Source: Bacteroidetes bacterium GWF2_33_16
GTDB taxonomy: Bacteria > Bacteroidota > Bacteroidia > Bacteroidales > UBA12077
DNA length: 58,373 nucleotides
NCBI GenBank assembly: GCA_001768565.1
Contig: MEOE01000034.1
Span: forward strand, 1-58,373
Direction of reading: 5' to 3'
Below, piece after piece: positions 53,726-58,373 of this stretch. The position numbers and the translations under genes were made by a program. Under the pieces are notes generated by a model that was not told where the DNA came from, ran no database searches, and worked only from the letters and a program-made list of their open reading frames with translations. The first letter of the stretch is position 1. Every line of letters begins with the position of its first letter.

Positions 53726-56011
53726 ATGTTTAGGCAATCATTTTATTTGTTATTAAGTTTTTTAGTAGTTGTACTTATTTCTTTATCGGGAGTGGCTCAA
53801 AACAAACCCGACACAGAATTAGATGAACTAAAAACTGCATATATAGATTTTAAAAATAAGGATTATTCGAAAGCATATATCTATTTTCAAAAGATGTACG
53901 AACAGTATCCAAAAGATCCCACTTATAATTATTATACAGGAATATGCTTACTCTTTCTTGAAAAAAATCCTGAAAAAGCATTAAAAAGATTACGCCTTGC
54001 AGCCACCAACGATGTACCATATGATATTTATTTCTATCTTGGAATAGCTTATCATAATTCATATTTATTTGATGATGCATTAAAGAATTACCAATGGTTC
54101 GAAAAGAAATCATCGAAAAACAAAGCAAAGGAATATGATTTACAAAATCACATAAATAAATCAATAAATGCGAAATCATTAATTGCAAGCATAGAAAATC
54201 CTGCTGTAATAAGTCGTGAGAAAATAAAAAAGAAACAAATATCGCAGCAATATAACATAAAAGAGCTTGATGGCCGTTTTGGTAGTCACTATGAATTAAT
54301 GAAATTGCCTCCCGACAGTCTGGCTGAGTTCACATTAATGTATTTACCAAATAATCTGGAGCGAAACGAAGTTGTTTATTTTTCGATGAGAAACGAAAAC
54401 CGTGGTGACATGGATATCTATAGATCGGCAAGAAAACAAGATGGCACATGGACAGAACCCGAAAACGCAGGCAATCAGATAAACACCCCATTTGATGATA
54501 GTTTTCCATATTTGCACTCAGATGGATCGACCCTGTTTTTTGCCAGTAAAGGCCATTATTCTATGGGTGGATACGATATTTTTAAAACAGTTTGGAATAG
54601 CGAAAACAAACAATGGAGCACACCCGAAAATATTGGATTTCCGATAAATACACCTTACGATGATTTCTTTTTTGTACCATCACCTGATGAAAAATATGCT
54701 TTTTTTAGTTCTTCAAGAGACTGCAATCCGGATGAGGCAAATGTTTATAAAATAAGATATTTTAATGATAATACAAAGATTGAGCAGATTGCCTATAATG
54801 AACTGTTAAAGATTTCTAAATTAGATGTTAATGTAATTGATAAGAGAGATATCAAACCAGATAAAAATAACGAACCAAGAAATAATCGAAGCGAAATTGT
54901 TACGTTGGAAACAAACGAAGATTTCCTTTTTAAAAACGAATACGATAGTTTGCTAAATAGGGCAATGAAATATCAAATGAAAGCAGACTCATTAAAATGG
55001 GTAATTGATAAGAAAAGATCACTCTTTGGAGATAATCAGACAGAAGATCAAAAAAGTAAACTCACCAATGAAATTATAAAACTCGAGAATGATATTTATT
55101 CAATGCAAAAAACCGCGGATCAATGTTATGAGCGAGTGCGTGAGATTGAACAAATAAATATGGCAAGTAGTACTTCTGCATATGCATTTAAACAAGAAAA
55201 AACTGAAACAAAACCTGTAGAAAAAAATCAACAGCAGAATTCGGCTAATATTGCCAAACAAAACGAAAAAGACAGTATTTCATTTAAGCGAATGGAAATT
55301 GTTGAAATAGAAGAAAACGAAAACCAAGTTGAAAAATCAGATTATGGATTTTTTATTAAAATACCATCGGTTTATAACGAACAAAATCCTATTCCAACAA
55401 ACGAAAAACTTCCTAAAGGCATAATTTATATGATTCAACTGGGTGCTTTTAGCTCAGTTAAAACACCTGCTTCGTTTCATGGATTTACTCCGATCACTTG
55501 TATTACAACACAGGGAAGCAATTTAAGAAAATATTATACTGGCAAATTTTTTCAGTTAAAAGAAGCCGAAAAATATCTCCCAAAAGTGAAGGAAAAAGGA
55601 TTTAAAGATTCATATATAGTGGCATTTAACAATGGCAAAACAATACCAATAAACAATGCAATAAAACTGGAATCTAAACAAGCAGTTGTACCATCTCAAA
55701 ACAATGTAAAAGCAAGTCATGATATTAATGCTAATGAATTATCGATTCAATATGTACTTCGGTTTGAGTTGAATAATCAGGATTCTATTTTAATCGATAA
55801 GATAAAAACGCTGGTCCCTGAGAATAATAAAATTAAAAAGGAACTTAAAGGAAATATCCTATTTATATCTATTGAGTGGTTTTCGAATTTTGATAATGCA
55901 TATTCAATTAAAAAGAAACTTGAACCCATTATAAATAAGGAAGTTGAAGTACATGCTTTTTTTGCAGAAAGTAAAATACCAATTGATCAGGCAAAGAAAA
56001 TGACCAAGTAA
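53726..56011 (+). CDS. Envelope protein with TPR, PD40 beta-propeller repeats and SPOR-like C-terminus
   Basis: 761 aa with a signal peptide ending near GVAQN. TPR-like helices lie at about 30-140 (DPTYNYYTGICLLFL, DIYFYLGIAYHNSYLF). PD40/WD40-like repeats lie at about 200-345 (TLFFASKGHYSMGGYDIFK, YAFFSSSRDCNPDEANVYK). A coiled-coil, charged linker spans about 400-545. SPOR-like folds follow at about 565-645 (GIIYMIQLGAFSSVKTPASF) and near the C-terminus. It resembles the PorE/SprE-type envelope proteins of Bacteroidota but lacks an OmpA-like domain. It is probably periplasmic and cell-wall associated. Confidence 0.78.
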   Translation: MFRQSFYLLLSFLVVVLISLSGVAQNKPDTELDELKTAYIDFKNKDYSKAYIYFQKMYEQYPKDPTYNYYTGICLLFLEKNPEKALKRLRLAATNDVPYDIYFYLGIAYHNSYLFDDALKNYQWFEKKSSKNKAKEYDLQNHINKSINAKSLIASIENPAVISREKIKKKQISQQYNIKELDGRFGSHYELMKLPPDSLAEFTLMYLPNNLERNEVVYFSMRNENRGDMDIYRSARKQDGTWTEPENAGNQINTPFDDSFPYLHSDGSTLFFASKGHYSMGGYDIFKTVWNSENKQWSTPENIGFPINTPYDDFFFVPSPDEKYAFFSSSRDCNPDEANVYKIRYFNDNTKIEQIAYNELLKISKLDVNVIDKRDIKPDKNNEPRNNRSEIVTLETNEDFLFKNEYDSLLNRAMKYQMKADSLKWVIDKKRSLFGDNQTEDQKSKLTNEIIKLENDIYSMQKTADQCYERVREIEQINMASSTSAYAFKQEKTETKPVEKNQQQNSANIAKQNEKDSISFKRMEIVEIEENENQVEKSDYGFFIKIPSVYNEQNPIPTNEKLPKGIIYMIQLGAFSSVKTPASFHGFTPITCITTQGSNLRKYYTGKFFQLKEAEKYLPKVKEKGFKDSYIVAFNNGKTIPINNAIKLESKQAVVPSQNNVKASHDINANELSIQYVLRFELNNQDSILIDKIKTLVPENNKIKKELKGNILFISIEWFSNFDNAYSIKKKLEPIINKEVEVHAFFAESKIPIDQAKKMTK

Positions 56012-56089
56012 ACGATGCAAGATTTATCATAATTACCAATAATGTTGTATCTTAGGCCTTTCAAAATAACAGATTATTAGAGATTTTTT

Positions 56090-56371
56090 ATGAACATCAG
56101 AAGAAAATACGAACAGGATCCGAACTATGAAATGAGTTCGAATGATGGTAAGGACTACTCTCTTATCCTCTATAATGATGATGTACATGATTTTAATTAT
56201 GTAATTAATTCATTAATGGAAGTCTGCAAACATGATGCTGTTCAGGCCGAACAATGTACCTATCTGGTTCATTATCATGGAAATTGCCAGATTAAAACTG
56301 GCAAGTATAATCAGCTTTGTGATATTAAAAACAAGCTTGTTAAAAAAGGATTAACAGTTGAAATGATTTAA
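56090..56371 (+). CDS. clpS: ClpS-like adaptor protein of the ClpAP/ClpCP protease
   Basis: 93 aa. The family pattern is LILYNDDVHDFNYVINSLMEV, followed by AEQCTYLVHYHGNCQIKTG. The NDD-x-H residues that bind the N-end-rule substrate and the conserved helix pattern are present. It delivers substrates with destabilising N-terminal residues to Clp ATPases. It stands directly upstream of nfeD and the flotillin gene; the 2-bp spacing suggests one operon. Confidence 0.88.
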   Translation: MNIRRKYEQDPNYEMSSNDGKDYSLILYNDDVHDFNYVINSLMEVCKHDAVQAEQCTYLVHYHGNCQIKTGKYNQLCDIKNKLVKKGLTVEMI

Positions 56372-56373
56372 AT

Positions 56374-56835
56374 ATGTCATTATCAATAATTATTTTTTTA
56401 ATATTACTGGGAGTATTTCTGCTTCTTGTTGAGTTTTTAATTGTGCCAGGAGTAACTATCGCGGGTATAGCAGGCTTTATCTTATTAATTGCTGGCGTAG
56501 TTCTTTCCTATACCTATTTAGGAAATAAACAGGGTAACATAGTTCTTTTAATTACCCTGACTATAAATATTGCCAGTATTTTCGTATTTTTAAGAACTAA
56601 AACATGGAGAAAAGCAGGCTTAAAAACTGAAATAAAAGGAAAAGTAAATCTGCTTGAAAGTGATTTAAAAGAGGGAACTCAAGGCAAAACCATTTCAAGA
56701 TTAGCACCAAGTGGTAAGGCCATGTTTAATAATAAAATAACAGAAGTACATTCAATAGAAGGATTTATCGATCAAAACATCGAAATAGTTATAACAAGTA
56801 TTAGGGATAATAAGATTTATATAAAACATAAATAA
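56374..56835 (+). CDS. NfeD-like membrane protein
   Basis: 153 aa with three N-terminal membrane helices (residues about 5-75; [23 protein letters not shown] is the conserved stretch). A C-terminal soluble OB-fold domain follows ([41 protein letters not shown]). This short NfeD form typically pairs with flotillin genes, and here the flotillin gene follows after 2 bp. It probably acts in membrane microdomain organisation. Confidence 0.9.
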   Translation: MSLSIIIFLILLGVFLLLVEFLIVPGVTIAGIAGFILLIAGVVLSYTYLGNKQGNIVLLITLTINIASIFVFLRTKTWRKAGLKTEIKGKVNLLESDLKEGTQGKTISRLAPSGKAMFNNKITEVHSIEGFIDQNIEIVITSIRDNKIYIKHK

Positions 56836-56837
56836 TT

Positions 56838-57833
56838 ATGACAGGATTAAATTCAATTTTAGTTATCGGAGTTGCAGTAATCATTTTTATATGGTTATTC
56901 TTTTATTTTATTCCTTTAGGATTATGGTTTTCAGCCGTATTTGCTAAAGTATATGTTCCAATTGGACAAATAATAGCAATGCGAATCCGAAAAGTACCAC
57001 CATCAACCATACTTAATGCTTTGGTAGCATCCTCGAAAGCTGGATTAAAGCTTAACGCAGATGAACTGGAAGCCCACTTTCTTGCAGGTGGAAATGTACC
57101 GTTAGTTGTTAATGCATTAATTTCAGCCGATAAAGCAAATATTGATCTCCCATTTAACATGGCCACTGCCATTGATTTGGCTGGTCGTGATGTACTGGAA
57201 GCTGTAAAAATGTCGGTAAACCCAAAAGTTATTGATACACCACCGGTAACGGCTGTTTCAAAAGACGGAATACAATTAATAGCCAAAGCCAGAGTTACTG
57301 TTCGTGCCAACATTAAACAATTAGTTGGTGGTGCAGGCGAAGAAACAGTGCTTGCACGTGTTGGCGAAGGTATTGTTTCATCTATCGGATCGTCAGAATC
57401 GCACAAGCAAGTTTTAGAAAATCCGGATTCAATCTCTAAAGTTGTTTTAGAAAAAGGATTGGATGCAGGTACTGCGTTTGAGATTTTATCAATTGATATT
57501 GCTGATATTGATATTGGTAAGAATATTGGTGCAGAATTACAGATTGATCAAGCCAATGCTGATAAGAATATTGCGCAGGCAAAAGCAGAAGAACGCAGAG
57601 CTATGGCTATAGCTGTTGAACACGAGATGAAAGCAAAAGCTCAGGAAGCCAGAGCGGAAGTTATACGTGCCGAAGCAGAGATTCCAAAGGCAATTTCGGA
57701 AGCATTTCGATCGGGCAATTTGGGAATAATGGATTATTACAAGTTTAAAAATATAGAAGCAGATACACATATGCGTGAATCAATTGCTTCGCCAAAAGAT
57801 TCAAAAGGAACAAAAGAAAGCAATAATAAATAG
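56838..57833 (+). CDS. floA: Flotillin-like protein FloA
   Basis: 331 aa. One N-terminal membrane hairpin (residues about 5-40) precedes an SPFH domain ([33 protein letters not shown]). A coiled-coil C-terminal region follows with the [39 protein letters not shown] pattern. FloA proteins assemble in functional membrane microdomains. The nfeD-like gene precedes it, the usual arrangement. Confidence 0.95.
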   Translation: MTGLNSILVIGVAVIIFIWLFFYFIPLGLWFSAVFAKVYVPIGQIIAMRIRKVPPSTILNALVASSKAGLKLNADELEAHFLAGGNVPLVVNALISADKANIDLPFNMATAIDLAGRDVLEAVKMSVNPKVIDTPPVTAVSKDGIQLIAKARVTVRANIKQLVGGAGEETVLARVGEGIVSSIGSSESHKQVLENPDSISKVVLEKGLDAGTAFEILSIDIADIDIGKNIGAELQIDQANADKNIAQAKAEERRAMAIAVEHEMKAKAQEARAEVIRAEAEIPKAISEAFRSGNLGIMDYYKFKNIEADTHMRESIASPKDSKGTKESNNK

Positions 57834-57892
57834 ATTCAAATCATTAGATTCTATTACTTTTCACAAATAAGTAATAATTTATTCTGATTATT

Positions 57893-57923
57893 TTTGCTGT
57901 TGTGAATCTATTTTATATTTTTG
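57893..57923 (+). promoter_or_regulatory. Candidate promoter of the tRNA-Ser region
   Basis: TTTG (57893-57896) and TATTTTTG (57916-57923) are separated by exactly 19 bp, a good match to the Bacteroidota consensus. It lies before both the broken and the intact tRNA-Ser. Confidence 0.6.
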
Positions 57924-57937
57924 TCGAGCTTTTTCAG

Positions 57938-57995
57938 GAGAGGTGGGTGTCCCGTCCCGATAATTATCGGGAACTATCGGGAGACTGAAACCTCG
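57938..57995 (+). repeat. Broken 5' copy of tRNA-Ser interrupted by a palindromic repeat
   Basis: The sequence AGGAGAGGTGGGTG is identical to the first bases of the intact tRNA-Ser. It is followed by a palindromic segment (TCCCGATAATTATCGGGA, then ACTATCGGGAGA) and CTGAAACC, which again matches the tRNA after its D-stem start. The copy lacks the anticodon arm and the 3' half, so it cannot be a working tRNA. Confidence 0.65.
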
Positions 57996-58001
57996 AAAAA
58001 A

Positions 58002-58090
<89 letters not shown>

Positions 58091-58097
58091 AACTTAG

Positions 58098-58130
58098 AGT
58101 TTGAGTAAGAAATTACTCAAACTTTTTTGT
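58098..58130 (+). terminator. Intrinsic terminator after tRNA-Ser
   Basis: AGTTTGAGTAA pairs with TTACTCAAACT around GAAA, followed by TTTTTGTTTTT. Confidence 0.9.
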
Positions 58131-58138
58131 TTTTCAGA

Positions 58139-58231
58139 GGGGCGATGAGAACGAAGGGATGGCCGGGTTCGAACGGCGAAGCCCTCATGAGATCAGTCGT
58201 ATGACTGATCGAATAATCCCCCTCTCTCCGC
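58139..58231. repeat. Repeat with tRNA-like T-arm and a second copy of the tRNA-Ser 3' end
   Basis: The segment contains GGGTTCGAACGGCGAAGCCC, which looks like a T-arm, then the inverted repeat GATCAGTC/GACTGATC around GTAT. It ends with ATCCCCCTCTCTCCGC, a copy of the 3' end of the intact tRNA-Ser. No complete cloverleaf can be drawn. It looks like a tRNA-derived repeat or a remnant of recombination at the tRNA. Confidence 0.55.
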
Positions 58232-58359
58232 AAAAAGAATAATCATCCCGCTGAAAAGCGGGATTTTTGTTTTTCGGCAGAACGAATCATGTTTACATGA
58301 ATGAGGACTGACGGAAAACAAAAAGTAATGAGCAAAGCGAATGGATGATTATTCTTTTT
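58232..58359. repeat. Long imperfect inverted repeat containing a terminator
   Basis: The outer arms AAAAAGAATAATCATCC and GGATGATTATTCTTTTT are perfect complements. Inside, TTTTTGTTTTTCGGCAG pairs with CTGACGGAAAACAAAAA with two mismatches, and CATGTTTACATG lies near the centre. The left arm also holds the hairpin ATCCCGCT-GAAA-AGCGGGAT followed by TTTTTG (58245-58275), a good intrinsic terminator on the plus strand. No gene is visible up to the window end. Confidence 0.6.
58245..58275 (+). terminator. Intrinsic terminator inside the terminal repeat region
   Basis: ATCCCGCT pairs with AGCGGGAT around a GAAA tetraloop, followed by TTTTGTTTTT. Confidence 0.8.
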
Positions 58360-58373
58360 TGGCAATACCATTT

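Overview
The window reads as chromosomal DNA of an AT-rich Bacteroidota. The evidence is candidate promoters of the Bacteroidota type (TTTG ... TAnnTTTG), poor Shine-Dalgarno sequences, lipoproteins and DUF1573, DUF4369/TlpA and DUF6249-like proteins, and housekeeping genes (recA, uvrA, smpB, miaA, lpdA) of Bacteroidota character. A marine member of the Marinilabiliales is plausible, but this is a guess.

Region 1 (about 1-20.3 kb, all minus strand, transcribed right to left) is most of a nonribosomal peptide / probable polyketide gene cluster that runs off the left edge. In transcription order it holds: a specialised NusG-family antiterminator; a 2145-aa NRPS (acyl-AMP ligase, carrier, condensation, adenylation, carrier, epimerisation); an SbnA-like/SbnB-like pair for L-2,3-diaminopropionate (Dap); a carbamoyltransferase; a 3-hydroxyacyl-CoA dehydrogenase, an FkbH-like glyceryl transferase and a stand-alone ACP (hydroxymalonyl-ACP type set); an embedded group (ECF sigma factor, DUF6249-like and small membrane proteins, FtsX permease); the acyl-CoA dehydrogenase that completes the hydroxymalonyl-ACP set; and the start of a second NRPS. 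The specificity residues of the complete adenylation domain read D-L-T-K-I-G-E-V-G, essentially the asparagine code, and an epimerisation domain follows. The predicted starter is therefore N-acyl-D-Asn, the prodrug cap of zwittermicin A, colibactin and xenocoumacin. N-acyl-D-Asn, Dap, a carbamoyltransferase and hydroxymalonyl-ACP together match the building blocks of zwittermicin A, known from Bacillus. This is the main discovery in the window.

Region 2 (about 20.3-22.7 kb) is a boundary: a gene-free leader with inverted repeats, a decayed IS3-family element, a gene fragment and tRNA-Pro(TGG). The cluster may have arrived as an island next to this tRNA.

Region 3 (about 22.7-58.4 kb) is ordinary chromosome. 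It includes a ferredoxin, an isoprenylcysteine methyltransferase-like protein, an M20 amidohydrolase, envelope proteins, MeaB, a TlpA-like thioredoxin, a zinc-type ABC importer (znuACB), dihydrolipoyl dehydrogenase, a serpin with an atypical hinge and a small membrane protein beside it, an ECF sigma factor with a probable dual-membrane-spanning anti-sigma factor, a lytic transglycosylase, UvrA, a LOG-family protein, SPOR/PD40 envelope proteins, SmpB, MiaA, an S9 peptidase, RecA, a Bcp peroxiredoxin, ClpS, NfeD and a flotillin. The right end holds tRNA-Ser(GCT), flanked by broken copies of its own ends and palindromic repeats.
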